Positions 1 to 7,976 of a stretch of DNA of 64,000 bases are shown one piece after another. Numbering within the stretch: the stretch's first letter is position 1; every line of letters starts with the position of its first letter. The stretch lies in the NCBI GenBank assembly GCA_963818985.1, contig CAWFUJ010000009.1, positions 62,001 through 126,000 of the forward strand, written 5' to 3'. Made by a program: the position numbers and the translations under genes. This stretch comes from JAFEDN01 sp963818985. Its GTDB lineage: Bacteria > Pseudomonadota > Gammaproteobacteria > Coxiellales > Coxiellaceae. The notes under the pieces are model-generated. The model saw nothing but the letters and a program-made list of their open reading frames with translations, made no database searches and was not told the origin of the DNA.

Positions 1-696
1 TTAGCTTTATATGCCTATGTAAATTTCGCGAAAAATACAGACCCTGTTTCATTAAATCCTCGGCCTCAAGTAGAAATGAAAGGGGTGGATTCTTCTTCTT
101 ATGCTCCTCCTACGTATATAGGTTTTTCTTTCCCCGATGGTAATACGCTTGGATTGCGAGTTGAAGAGCCTCCAAGTTGTAGCGGAGGCATTTTTGGAAA
201 ACACTCATCATCTGGAGAGCAATTATATAATGACAGTATTGCTGCGGGAACAAGTATTCAAAATGGATTATGTAGTGGTGCTCCCAAAATTATTACTGGG
301 TCTTTGGAAAATATTGTCTGGCAAAAAATACCTATAAAAGAGTCAGATAATAAATACGGTCTGGTTCTTTCAGCTGAGCATCTTCCTGTCGATCCAGAGT
401 ATCTCCAATGTGTAAATGACATTCTCAATCCACCTATTAACACATATATTACGGACACGACCAAGTGTGTAGCGGGGTATGAGAAACCCATTAGTATAAT
501 TAGTTTTATAGGGTCTATCTTACTATTTGGAGGGTGTTATTACGCTGAAGAAATAGCTTCCGCTGCCCGTAGCTGTGAACAAAAAGTGTCCCAATGTCTT
601 TCTAGACTCCCTTCTTTGCTATCAAGCCGACAACGACGCAACAGCGACGCCATTGAGCAAGTACCACTTAATTCCGTTCAACTCCATCAGGTGTAG
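1..696 (+). CDS. orphan membrane protein, 5' end outside the window
   Basis: I do not recognise this protein. The frame is open from base 1, so the true start lies upstream; the first internal Met codon is at 76. The visible part (about 231 residues) is a polar, Cys-containing region, then one hydrophobic segment near residues 165-185 (PISIISFIGSILLFGGC), then a short cytoplasm-like tail rich in Ser, Arg and Gln. This suggests a C-terminally anchored protein with an exported domain. It lies just upstream of an APC transporter and shares the FGGC run at the end of its membrane segment with the small protein at 2404. An outer-envelope or host-interaction role is only a guess. Confidence 0.6.
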   Translation, partial: LALYAYVNFAKNTDPVSLNPRPQVEMKGVDSSSYAPPTYIGFSFPDGNTLGLRVEEPPSCSGGIFGKHSSSGEQLYNDSIAAGTSIQNGLCSGAPKIITGSLENIVWQKIPIKESDNKYGLVLSAEHLPVDPEYLQCVNDILNPPINTYITDTTKCVAGYEKPISIISFIGSILLFGGCYYAEEIASAARSCEQKVSQCLSRLPSLLSSRQRRNSDAIEQVPLNSVQLHQV

Positions 697-786
697 ATAA
701 GCAAGCGTTATCAGGCCTGGTCCCTCTTGACCTATTTAGCTTATAGCGAGTACCATCGGTTAATTCTATTTTTAAATTTAAAATTA

Positions 787-2382
787 ATGAAAAAAAAAAT
801 TGGATTGATGCCTGCTCTTTTTATTGGAATTTCTTCAATTCTTGGTAGTGGAGCATTGTTTGTTCCTTATCGGGCGGCGATGATTGCGGGCCCCGCTGCG
901 ATCATTGCCTGGCTTTTTTGTGGAGGAATTATTTTATTATTAGCCTTGTGCATGGCTGAGTTAACTGTCCTTTATCCAAAACGTGGTTTAGTCGCTATTA
1001 TTCCTACTATATCTCACAATAAATTTTTTGGTTTCCCATTTGCCATTGCCAATTGGTTAGGTGTGGTGGCTGTGATCGGTTTAGAGGCGGATGCTAGCAT
1101 CCAATACCTAATTAATTTATTACCCAATGCTAAATCTTATTTATATGCCGGAGAACAACTGACATTGACTGGAAATATGTTTTCTATTTTTTTAGTCGTT
1201 ATTTATTGTCTTATTAATTATTGGGGAGTTAAAGCGTTCGTTAAAACGAATAATATTATTGCAGTATTAAAGATTGTGGTTCCAATAGTGATTTCGCTGG
1301 TGATTATTAGCGTAGCGTTTCACCCGCAGAATTTTACCTTAGTACACCATCAATTTATCCCTTATGGCATTAACTCGATTTTATCGGCGGCGTTGATGAG
1401 CGGAATATTTGTTTCTTTTAACGGTTTTCAATCAATTTCCTCCTTTGCAAGTGAAATTAAAAAACCGCAAAAAAATATTTGTCTGGCACTTGTCTTATCA
1501 ATTACATTGTGCCTTTGTGTTTATCTTTTATTACAAGTTGCATTTATTAGTGCTTTTCCTTCAGACATATTGAAGAATGGGGGGTGGACCAAAATTGAAA
1601 TGAATGCACCCATGGTTGAGCTTTCCGTTTTAATCGGGCTAAATTTATTGACGTCCATTATCTACTTTGGTGCGATAATTATCCCCTCCGGCGCGGGAAT
1701 AGCTTTTACGGGCTCAGCAGGGAGAATGTTCACCGCCATGACCAGAAATGGACAAATGCCTAAGTTTTTAGGCAAAATTAATCCAATTTATCATTTATCG
1801 CGGCGTTCATTATTAATTAACACGGGGCTTGCGATTTTATTTCTTTTGGTTTTTCGTAGTTGGGGTCAATTAGCAGAATTTTTAAGTCTGTTTCACTTGA
1901 TTTCCTATCTACCTATCCCTATAGCTCTGTGTGTTCTACGTCAATCCAGGTCTGTTGAGAATCATACTTTTAAAGTATGGGGCGGGCAGGTTATTGCGCT
2001 TGGTCTTTTCATTATCTTTACTTACCTGTTCACGTTAGGTCATTTAAAAATTATTAATCAAATATTTATTTCGTTTATTATCCTGCAAACTTTTTTTATT
2101 AGTTTGAATGTACATTCCTGGGAGGAAATAGTTGAAGCTATTAAACAGTGTTTTGGACTTATCCTTTATTTTTTTGGACTCTGGGTGCTTGCTTATTTCT
2201 CTCCAACTCACTATTCTGGAATGAGTGATAAGTTATTTGTTTTAATAGTGACTATATTTTCCTTAATTGCTTTTTACGGACTTATCAAATATAAATATAA
2301 AAGTGAAACTTCTACTGAGCCAACTGAGTTGCTTAATTTGGAGAAAAATCCAAAATTTGATAAACTACTAAAAGAAAGTTAA
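787..2382 (+). CDS. APC superfamily amino-acid permease
   Basis: An inner-membrane amino-acid/polyamine/organocation transporter of about 531 residues with roughly 12-14 hydrophobic segments. The N-terminal GISSILGSGALFVPY stretch is the unwound TM1 substrate/ion motif typical of APC proteins (GxGIF-like), and EIKKPQKNI after TM6 matches the conserved 'E-x-x-x-P-x-x-N-I' loop. The substrate cannot be read from sequence; it most resembles the amino-acid:proton symporter branch. A TTG at 727 would add 20 residues, but the ATG at 787 starts directly before the basic MKKK leader, so I prefer it; neither has a strong ribosome site. The gene 22 bp downstream could be cotranscribed. Confidence 0.85.
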   Translation: MKKKIGLMPALFIGISSILGSGALFVPYRAAMIAGPAAIIAWLFCGGIILLLALCMAELTVLYPKRGLVAIIPTISHNKFFGFPFAIANWLGVVAVIGLEADASIQYLINLLPNAKSYLYAGEQLTLTGNMFSIFLVVIYCLINYWGVKAFVKTNNIIAVLKIVVPIVISLVIISVAFHPQNFTLVHHQFIPYGINSILSAALMSGIFVSFNGFQSISSFASEIKKPQKNICLALVLSITLCLCVYLLLQVAFISAFPSDILKNGGWTKIEMNAPMVELSVLIGLNLLTSIIYFGAIIIPSGAGIAFTGSAGRMFTAMTRNGQMPKFLGKINPIYHLSRRSLLINTGLAILFLLVFRSWGQLAEFLSLFHLISYLPIPIALCVLRQSRSVENHTFKVWGGQVIALGLFIIFTYLFTLGHLKIINQIFISFIILQTFFISLNVHSWEEIVEAIKQCFGLILYFFGLWVLAYFSPTHYSGMSDKLFVLIVTIFSLIAFYGLIKYKYKSETSTEPTELLNLEKNPKFDKLLKES

Positions 2383-2403
2383 ATTAATATAAGGAGTAAT
2401 TAA

Positions 2404-2766
2404 ATGAAAAAATCACCTAGTATCTTTGGTTTAAAAATAGCAACGCGAACACCTTCTTTTATTACTGATGGTTCCTACGCTTTAGCTTCGAAAGGGTTAG
2501 AATTTATTCTCCCTTTTATTATGGTCGAGGGAGTGAGTGCTGAAGGCGCTCCGTTGAGTGGTGGGGCTTGGACAGCAATAGCGCTTGGAGGAGCTTTTTT
2601 TGGAGGTTGTGTGTGGTATGGTGTTCGAAAGTGTTGTCAAGGACGGACCAATGGAACTGAATATCAAGCCCAGGCAGACGATGGCAAGGACATAGAAAAC
2701 CAGGATTCAGCTGCAGAAACTGCAGGTAAATCCTTTATATATTGTCTGGAAAACTGTCTGGGATAA
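2404..2766 (+). CDS. small orphan membrane protein
   Basis: An unrecognised 120-residue protein. A good ribosome site (AAGGAG) lies 7-8 bases before the ATG. There is a hydrophobic stretch around residues 34-42 and a second around 55-75 that ends in FFGGCVWYG, followed by a Cys-rich basic turn (RKCCQG) and a polar acidic tail. Its 3' end overlaps the converging Ffh M-domain frame by about 100 bp. That overlap disappears if the ffh 3' end is frame-corrected, which argues that this gene's end is the real one. The FGGC run also occurs in the partial gene at 1-696, hinting at related architecture, but similarity is too short to claim homology. Confidence 0.6.
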   Translation: MKKSPSIFGLKIATRTPSFITDGSYALASKGLEFILPFIMVEGVSAEGAPLSGGAWTAIALGGAFFGGCVWYGVRKCCQGRTNGTEYQAQADDGKDIENQDSAAETAGKSFIYCLENCLG

Positions 2767-3191
2767 AGTAAAATCCCCTTAAAATTTCCCTTGCCAATCG
2801 GGGGAAGCTGATCTTGCATTTGATTGAGGCGTTTCATCATTTTATCGCCTTTGAGTTTTTTCAACATTTTTTCCATCTGGGTGAATTGTTTTAATAATTT
2901 GGCGATATCCTGCGGTGACGTACCTGAGCCGCGGCTTATACGTTGTTTTCTACTGGCATTATTTAATAATGCTGGAAACAACCGTTCTTTTTCAGTCATA
3001 GAATGGATGATAGCTTCCATTTTAACCAGCACTTTCTCATCCATTAATGAAGCCGCCTTGGCAGGAATTTGCCCGATCATCGGCAATTTATTCAGCATGG
3101 ATTGCATGCCGCCCATTTTTTTCATCTGTTCTAGTTGATTAAGGAAATCATTAAAATCAAAGCGCTGACCTTTTTGCAATTTTTTAGCCAT
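2664..3191 (-). CDS. ffh: Ffh (SRP54) M domain, separate reading frame
   Basis: This is the C-terminal RNA- and signal-peptide-binding M domain of the signal recognition particle protein. Residues FDFNDFLNQLEQMKKMGGM, the KLPMIGQIP loop, MTEKER and the SRP-RNA-binding SRKQRISRGSG motif are all present and Met-rich helices follow. It is in the +1 frame relative to the NG-domain ORF and could start at its own ATG (3189-3191), which overlaps that ORF's stop by 8 bases; no good ribosome site precedes it. The tail after LPPIGKG is not Ffh-like. Adding one base in the run of five C would end the protein at 2779-2781 and bring total Ffh to about 455 residues, near the usual 450. Confidence 0.8.
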   Translation of the reverse strand: MAKKLQKGQRFDFNDFLNQLEQMKKMGGMQSMLNKLPMIGQIPAKAASLMDEKVLVKMEAIIHSMTEKERLFPALLNNASRKQRISRGSGTSPQDIAKLLKQFTQMEKMLKKLKGDKMMKRLNQMQDQLPPIGKGNFKGILLYPRQFSRQYIKDLPAVSAAESWFSMSLPSSAWA

Positions 3192-4146
3192 CTTCGGCGG
3201 CTTGATCTTTATCAATTTTTTGCTGAGCTTCCTCAACTAAACTGACAATATCGCCCATGCCAAGAATACGTGCGGCCACACGATCTGGATGAAATGCTTC
3301 TAAAGCATCTATTTTTTCACCAACACCCAAAAATTTAATAGGTTTTCCGGTTATGATGCGCATCGACAATGCGGCGCCGCCACGGGCATCGCCATCGGTT
3401 TTGGTTAAAATCACTCCGCTTAAAGGAAGCGTTTCATTGAAAGTTTTAGCCACATTGGCGGCATCTTGCCCGGTCATGCTGTCAATGACCAATAATGTTT
3501 CAGTGGGTTCAGCAATCTGGCTAATTTTATAAATTTCCTGCATCAGTTGCTCATCGATATGCAGGCGTCCAGCCGTATCTATAATTAATACATCGACAAA
3601 TTGTTTTTTGGCCTGTGCAATGGCCTGTTTAACGATTTCTACGGGAATATCATGCGGAGTACTCGGGAAAAATTGCGCATCTATTTGCTTTGCTAAGGTT
3701 GCCAATTGCTCTATTGCGGCTGGACGATAAACGTCCGCAGAAGTGACCATAACAGTTTTTTTCTTGACTGTTTTCAGCCATCGCGCCAATTTGGCTACTG
3801 TCGTAGTTTTACCAGAACCTTGTAAGCCCGCCATCAAAAAAACAATTGGGCTGGGTGCATTCAAATTAATTTCAGATTGGAGGTCGCCAAGCAAATGGGT
3901 CAGCTCATCCTGTACCAATTTAATCAGGGTTTCACCTGGTTGGGTTTTACCAATGGTGGCTTGACCAATCGCTTTTTGGCGTACCCCTTCAATAAATTCT
4001 TGAACGGCGGGCAAGGCCACGTCTGCTTCCAGCAACGCCTTCCTTACTTGATCGAGAGACTCTTTAATATTAGTTTCCGACAAACGGCTAATTCCGCGGA
4101 TATCCCTTACGGTTTGCGATAATCTTTCGCTAAGTTGCTTGAACAT
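3184..4146 (-). CDS. ffh: Ffh (SRP54) NG GTPase domain, separate reading frame
   Basis: N and G domains of the signal recognition particle GTPase, which with 4.5S RNA delivers nascent membrane proteins to FtsY. Visible are the N-domain four-helix bundle (residues 1-90), G1 GLQGSGKTTT, G3 DTAGR, G4 TKTDG with DARGGAALS, and the closing GMGDIVSLVEEAQ. The frame stops in the flexible linker just before the M domain (KDQAAEDG-stop), so the normal single protein of about 450 residues is cut exactly at the G/M boundary. Ffh is essential, so either the base sequence has an extra nucleotide near 3190 or the two halves are made separately by coupled translation. The gene diverges from ypjD-corB, as in E. 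coli. Confidence 0.9.
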   Translation of the reverse strand: MFKQLSERLSQTVRDIRGISRLSETNIKESLDQVRKALLEADVALPAVQEFIEGVRQKAIGQATIGKTQPGETLIKLVQDELTHLLGDLQSEINLNAPSPIVFLMAGLQGSGKTTTVAKLARWLKTVKKKTVMVTSADVYRPAAIEQLATLAKQIDAQFFPSTPHDIPVEIVKQAIAQAKKQFVDVLIIDTAGRLHIDEQLMQEIYKISQIAEPTETLLVIDSMTGQDAANVAKTFNETLPLSGVILTKTDGDARGGAALSMRIITGKPIKFLGVGEKIDALEAFHPDRVAARILGMGDIVSLVEEAQQKIDKDQAAEDG

Positions 4147-4214
4147 GATAATGCCTCTAATTTTTGGAGAAGTGAAGAAGTGCTAAGTTCACCTCAAGAT
4201 TTTTCACCTACTTC

Positions 4215-4375
4215 GTCAATATTTTCCGTCGCCAGGGATTTGCGGGATAATCGCAATGGCGGGGCCTGTCAGAGGAAGCCGATTTTCCGTGCGCGCGGAA
4301 TACGCGCACCCGGGAAATTCGACTTCCTCTGCCACCCGCCGACAAAGCTCGCGCCTGGCGACGGAAAATATTGAC
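4215..4375. repeat. family A palindromic MITE-like element, full copy
   Basis: A 161-bp element with perfect 22-bp terminal inverted repeats: GTCAATATTTTCCGTCGCC... at 4215-4236 and its complement at 4354-4375. A second inverted repeat lies inside (AGAGGAAG near 4271 against CTTCCTCT near 4323), so the transcript would fold into a long hairpin. No transposase is encoded. It occupies the space where the ffh promoter and the first half of ypjD would be expected. Other copies are at 49959 and 57242, with partial copies at 4442 and 53803 and a collapsed core at 19406. Confidence 0.85.
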
Positions 4376-4441
4376 TAAGCAAATGCGCTTTCTTTCTAAA
4401 GCGGTGTTAGATAAACTTTCAATATCCAAACCATTTGCTGA

Positions 4442-4475
4442 GTCAATATTTCCCACCGCCAGCGCTAGCTTGCGA
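4442..4475. repeat. family A partial copy
   Basis: One terminus of family A (GTCAATATTTCCCACCGCC then AGCGCTAGCTTGCG) without a matching second end. The preceding 60 bases (about 4378-4430, GCAAATGC, CTTTC, AAAGC, GTTAG, CTTTCAA in order) match, inverted, the sequence next to the partial copy at 53803, so a longer flanking module travels with the element. The whole stretch 4147-4526 therefore holds repeats and no gene that I can support. Confidence 0.65.
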
Positions 4476-4526
4476 AATAATTTTCGCAGAAAACCGTTTT
4501 TCTTAATTACGGAATTATAACCAATA

Positions 4527-5006
4527 TTGTGTTCAGACTCTAGCTCTTGTATGATCGTGGATGTGGCTATGTCGTTTCCTATTATCACGGTATTTCACGT
4601 CTTACTTTCGGCCTTAACCGTTTGCGTATTATCTATTGCCGGTTTATTAGCATTGTTACTGGCCTTGCAGGAACGGTTGCTTCGTTATAAAACTTCGCCT
4701 GGTTTTTGGATTAATCGTTTACCACCCTTAGAAACCATGGAATCTAAATTATTTAAAGTCAATAGTTGGGGGTTTGCATTACTAAGCCTGGTGCTTATCA
4801 CTAGTTTTTATTTTTATCATGCCTTACTTTGGGAATATACTATATTGATGCAGAAAACTTTATTGGCGATCATTGCTTGGATTTTGTTTCTGGTCTTATT
4901 GTTGGGTCGTCATTGGAGAGGGTGGCGGGGAGCCCAGGCAATATATTCTACTTTGTGCGGGGTTGTATTGTTAATCATTGTTTATGGTGTTAGTAAATTG
5001 TTATGA
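4527..5006 (+). pseudogene. ypjD: YpjD/CcsA-like membrane protein, N-terminal half missing
   Basis: The last 140 residues match the C-terminal half of YpjD, an inner-membrane protein of the cytochrome c assembly (CcsA) family: HVLLSALTVCVLSIAGL helix, the PPLETMESKLFKVNSWGF loop, and the HWRGWRGAQAIY motif before the last helix. YpjD is normally about 265 residues; the first 125 or so are absent and an in-frame stop (4518-4520) precedes the only possible starts (TTG 4527, ATG 4551). Repeat family A fills the missing region, so insertion or deletion at the element probably removed it. Position beside ffh and immediately before corB (ATGA overlap) supports the identity. A truncated but expressed protein cannot be excluded. 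Confidence 0.75.
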
Positions 5007-6283
5007 CGAAGGGATATCTTTTTTTAATCTTTTTATTGGTCTTTTTGATCATTTTATCGGTATTTTTTTCTGCTAGCGAAACGGGGCTGATGTCTTTGAA
5101 TCGATATCGTGTTCGCCACTTGGCTCGCAAACATGATACTGGGGCTAAGCGTATTTTAGCTTTATTATCGCGTCCCGATAGATTATTAGGCGTTATTTTA
5201 ATTGGTAACACCGTGGCCAATATGTTTGCTGCCGCGGTGGCAACCGTAATTGCGGGACACTTTTATGGTGAACTAGGAGTTGCCGTTGGGACTTTGCTCT
5301 TTACATTCTTCATTTTAATCTTTGGCGAAATTGCTCCTAAAACTTTAGCGGCAATAAATCCTGAAGTAGTGGCATGGCCGGCTTCAGTGGTATTAAAATT
5401 TTTATTAAAAATTCTTTACCCTTTAGTATGGATAGTGAATGGCATTGCCAACGGGTTTTTGCGTTTATTTGGCGCTAAATTAGATCATTCTCGATTAGAA
5501 TCGTTAACAATTGATGAACTGCGCAGTCTTCTCGATGAGTCCAAAAGTAAAATTTCTTCAAATTATCATCAGATGTTGCTTCGTATATTAGACTTAGAAC
5601 AAGTAACAGTGGAAGATATTATGGTACCGCGCAATGAAATATTTGGCATTGACCTCGATCAGGATTGGCAACATATTTTAACACAAATCATGCAATGTCC
5701 TCATTCATCAGTACCTTTATACCAAAATGATATCAATCATATTCAGGGGGTGATAAATTTAAGAAAGATACTAATAAGCTTGCAACAAAAAACTCTGAAC
5801 AAAGAAGAATTAATTACTCTTGCAGATGAACCATACTTTGTTCCCAAAGATGCAACTGCGAACCAACAATTATTAAATTTCCGTGATCAGCTCCAAGTCT
5901 TAGGGTTGGTGGTGGATGAATACGGTGATATTCAAGGATTAATCACTCTGCAAAATATTTTAGAAGAAATTGTAGGGGAATTTACTAAAGATGTTAAGCT
6001 GGCCTCTTTAGTGACTCCAGAAAAAGATAATAGCTTTATCGTGGATGCTAGCATTGATATCCGTAACCTAAATGAAATCACCGGATGGAAATTACCAACC
6101 GGCGGACCAAGGACATTGAGTGGCTTGGCCATTGAGCATTTAGAAATGATTCCGTCAACCGGCGTATGCATGCGAATTGCCGGATATCCCATGGAAGTGA
6201 TTCGCGTCAATCGCAATACCATTAAATTAGTTCGGGTCTTTCCGCAATTTTATAAGGAGCTTCTACAAAGCGAGGAAGAGTGA
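5003..6283 (+). CDS. corB: CorB/YfjD-type CNNM-CBS transport protein
   Basis: A 426-residue inner-membrane protein of the CNNM/CorC family, implicated in magnesium/cobalt efflux or homeostasis. Order: CNNM/DUF21 membrane domain (residues 1-175) with FFSASETGLMSLNRYR and FGEIAPKT, a CBS pair (about 190-325) with VEDIMVPRNEI and VVDEYGDIQGLITLQNILEEIVGEF, and a C-terminal CorC_HlyC domain (about 340-420, GRTLSGL-like GPRTLSGLAIE). The start overlaps the ypjD stop (ATGA), matching the ypjD-corB pair of E. coli. The stop overlaps the GTG of the next gene. Confidence 0.92.
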   Translation: MTKGYLFLIFLLVFLIILSVFFSASETGLMSLNRYRVRHLARKHDTGAKRILALLSRPDRLLGVILIGNTVANMFAAAVATVIAGHFYGELGVAVGTLLFTFFILIFGEIAPKTLAAINPEVVAWPASVVLKFLLKILYPLVWIVNGIANGFLRLFGAKLDHSRLESLTIDELRSLLDESKSKISSNYHQMLLRILDLEQVTVEDIMVPRNEIFGIDLDQDWQHILTQIMQCPHSSVPLYQNDINHIQGVINLRKILISLQQKTLNKEELITLADEPYFVPKDATANQQLLNFRDQLQVLGLVVDEYGDIQGLITLQNILEEIVGEFTKDVKLASLVTPEKDNSFIVDASIDIRNLNEITGWKLPTGGPRTLSGLAIEHLEMIPSTGVCMRIAGYPMEVIRVNRNTIKLVRVFPQFYKELLQSEEE

Positions 6284-6792
6284 AAAGATCTGGATTTACT
6301 TTATTTGAATTAGCATTAACAATCAGCCTAATGGTTATTTTACTATTGATAATCGTTCCGGGATATCAGCATTTACAAGCGCGTAATAAAACTACTTCCA
6401 CGGTCAATCATTTGATTACAGCTATTCATAGTGCTCGCAACACTGCTATTGTTCTAGATCAAATTCTTGTTTTTTGCGGGAGCCAAGATCATCAGCATTG
6501 TGATGGCCATTGGCGGGATGGTCAGTTAATTATAGCGGAGCAAACTCAACAAATCCTTAAATTTTTCTCTGGCCTTAATTATGGAGATCGTCTTTGGTGG
6601 CAAAGTAGTTTAGGGACTAATAATGCTTTAAAATTAGCTCCGAGCGGATTTACCAATGGGCAACGTGGCAGTTTTTATTACTGTCCCCACAATAATCCAG
6701 AACAATATGGTGCAAAAATAATAGTTTCCGACAGCGCCCGAATACGTATAGAATACGACAAACAAGAACTGCAACAAGCGTGTGCTGCGTAG
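6280..6792 (+). CDS. GspH/FimT-like prepilin-type protein
   Basis: A 170-residue type IV pilin-like protein. The N-terminus KRSGFTLFELALTISLMV is the prepilin signature: short basic leader, Gly-Phe-Thr cleavage site, Glu at mature position 5 and a hydrophobic helix. The rest resembles the GspH/FimT fold of minor pilins or pseudopilins, with a SGFTNGQRGSFYYC-like C-terminal segment. It starts at a GTG overlapping the corB stop, indicating translational coupling. Minor pilins usually prime type IV pili or type II secretion pseudopili; no other pilus genes are in the window, so its partner system is elsewhere. Confidence 0.85.
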   Translation: MKRSGFTLFELALTISLMVILLLIIVPGYQHLQARNKTTSTVNHLITAIHSARNTAIVLDQILVFCGSQDHQHCDGHWRDGQLIIAEQTQQILKFFSGLNYGDRLWWQSSLGTNNALKLAPSGFTNGQRGSFYYCPHNNPEQYGAKIIVSDSARIRIEYDKQELQQACAA

Positions 6793-6826
6793 TTCATCCC
6801 CCCATCATGATTTGGAGAGATTAATA

Positions 6827-7831
6827 ATGCGAATAATTTTGTTAGGTCCCCCCGGTGCGGGCAAAGGGACGCAGGCTCAATTTATTGCTAATCATTTTCA
6901 TATACCCCAAATTTCCACCGGTGATATGCTCCGTTCAGCAGTTAAAGCTCAAACACAATTAGGTTTGGCCGCAAAAATGGTGATGGAGCAAGGTCAGTTA
7001 GTTGCAGATGAAATTATTATTGAATTAGTTAAACAACGAATTGAACAATCTGATTGTCGCAATGGATTTTTGCTTGACGGTTTCCCACGAACTCTGGCCC
7101 AAGCAGAAGCGCTACGAAATCAGAATATACGGGTTGAATATGTCATAGAGTTGCAAATTGACGATAATCTAATTGTTGAGCGGATGAGTGGACGTTTAGT
7201 ACATTTAGATTCTGGCAGGGTTTATCATCGCACAAATCAACCACCGAAAGTTGCAGGCCTCGATGATGTGACTAATGAGCCGCTCATTCAACGTAAAGAC
7301 GATATGGAAGAAACAGTGCGCGAACGTTTGAAAGTCTACCATCAACAGACCAAACCGTTAATAAATTATTATCAACAATGGTCCCAATCAAGAGATCCAC
7401 TGGCGCCAAAATTTTATCAAATTTCAGCAAAGGGTTCGGTTGCAGAAGTGCGCGATAAAATTTTAGCGATACTTGAACCTAAAAATCAGTCGTTAGCTAA
7501 TGTCATTACTTTAACTCAACAAAATTTTGATGAGGTCATCAAAACTCATGATCTGGTATTTGTGGATTTCTGGGCTAAATGGTGTATGCCATGCCGAGCA
7601 TTAAGTCAAGTTATTCAGGAAGTGGCTCAACGTTATCCTGAAGTGATATTTGCCAGCGTGGATATTGATGAAGAGAAAGAATTGGGTGAAGAATTTTTAA
7701 TAAAATCCGTACCATCCGTCATGATTTTGCGTCACCAAGTCGTGGTATACGCTGATTCAGGTTCGTTAACAATCGCCAATCTGATTGAACTATTAGATCA
7801 AGCCAAAAACCTAAACCCACAACAGTTATAA
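6827..7831 (+). CDS. adk: adenylate kinase fused to a thioredoxin domain
   Basis: Residues 1-220 are a full adenylate kinase (2 ADP = ATP + AMP): P-loop GPPGAGKGTQ at 7-16, STGDMLR, DGFPRT, LID region GRLVHLDSGRVYH to DDVTNEPL, and RKDDMEETVRERL. Residues 225-334 form a thioredoxin fold with the redox motif WAKWCMPC and the cis-Pro loop SVPSVM. The join (LAILEPKNQSLANV) is in frame with no stop or start nearby; separating the two would need two indels. The ATG at 6827 has GGAGA upstream and gives the canonical MRIILLGPPG start; an upstream in-frame start at 6782 adds 15 unrelated residues. A perfect terminator follows. Confidence 0.93.
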   Translation: MRIILLGPPGAGKGTQAQFIANHFHIPQISTGDMLRSAVKAQTQLGLAAKMVMEQGQLVADEIIIELVKQRIEQSDCRNGFLLDGFPRTLAQAEALRNQNIRVEYVIELQIDDNLIVERMSGRLVHLDSGRVYHRTNQPPKVAGLDDVTNEPLIQRKDDMEETVRERLKVYHQQTKPLINYYQQWSQSRDPLAPKFYQISAKGSVAEVRDKILAILEPKNQSLANVITLTQQNFDEVIKTHDLVFVDFWAKWCMPCRALSQVIQEVAQRYPEVIFASVDIDEEKELGEEFLIKSVPSVMILRHQVVVYADSGSLTIANLIELLDQAKNLNPQQL

Positions 7832-7880
7832 ATTTTAAGGTGTCATTGACGAATGACGGCTGACAGGCAGAGACGGCCAA

Positions 7881-7924
7881 ACTGTCATCCCGGATAAACG
7901 CAATGCGTTTTCCGGGATGACAGT
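7881..7924. repeat. family D palindrome (GTCATCCCG type)
   Basis: A near-perfect inverted repeat with arms ACTGTCATCCCGG...AACGCA and TGCGTTT..CCGGGATGACAGT around a 0-2 base loop. It belongs to the same CATCCCG/CGGGATG palindrome type seen at 31692-31722 and inside the family A copy at 57242. It lies between adk-trx and its terminator. Confidence 0.7.
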
Positions 7925-7930
7925 ACAAAT

Positions 7931-7964
7931 AAAAAAACCGCTATAAATTTATAGCGGTTTTTTT
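7931..7964. terminator. bidirectional rho-independent terminator
   Basis: A perfect 34-base palindrome: seven A, a stem CCGCTATAAA/TTTATAGCGG, then seven T. It sits between the convergent ends of adk-trx and the H1-like gene and has a U-tract in both directions, so it should stop transcription from both sides. Confidence 0.9.
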
Positions 7965-7976
7965 GGATATTGGAGA

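Noticed and set aside
4135..4588. ORFs on both strands across the ffh-ypjD gap
   Set aside because: They run through family A inverted repeats and contain no protein motif; palindromes produce open frames on both strands.
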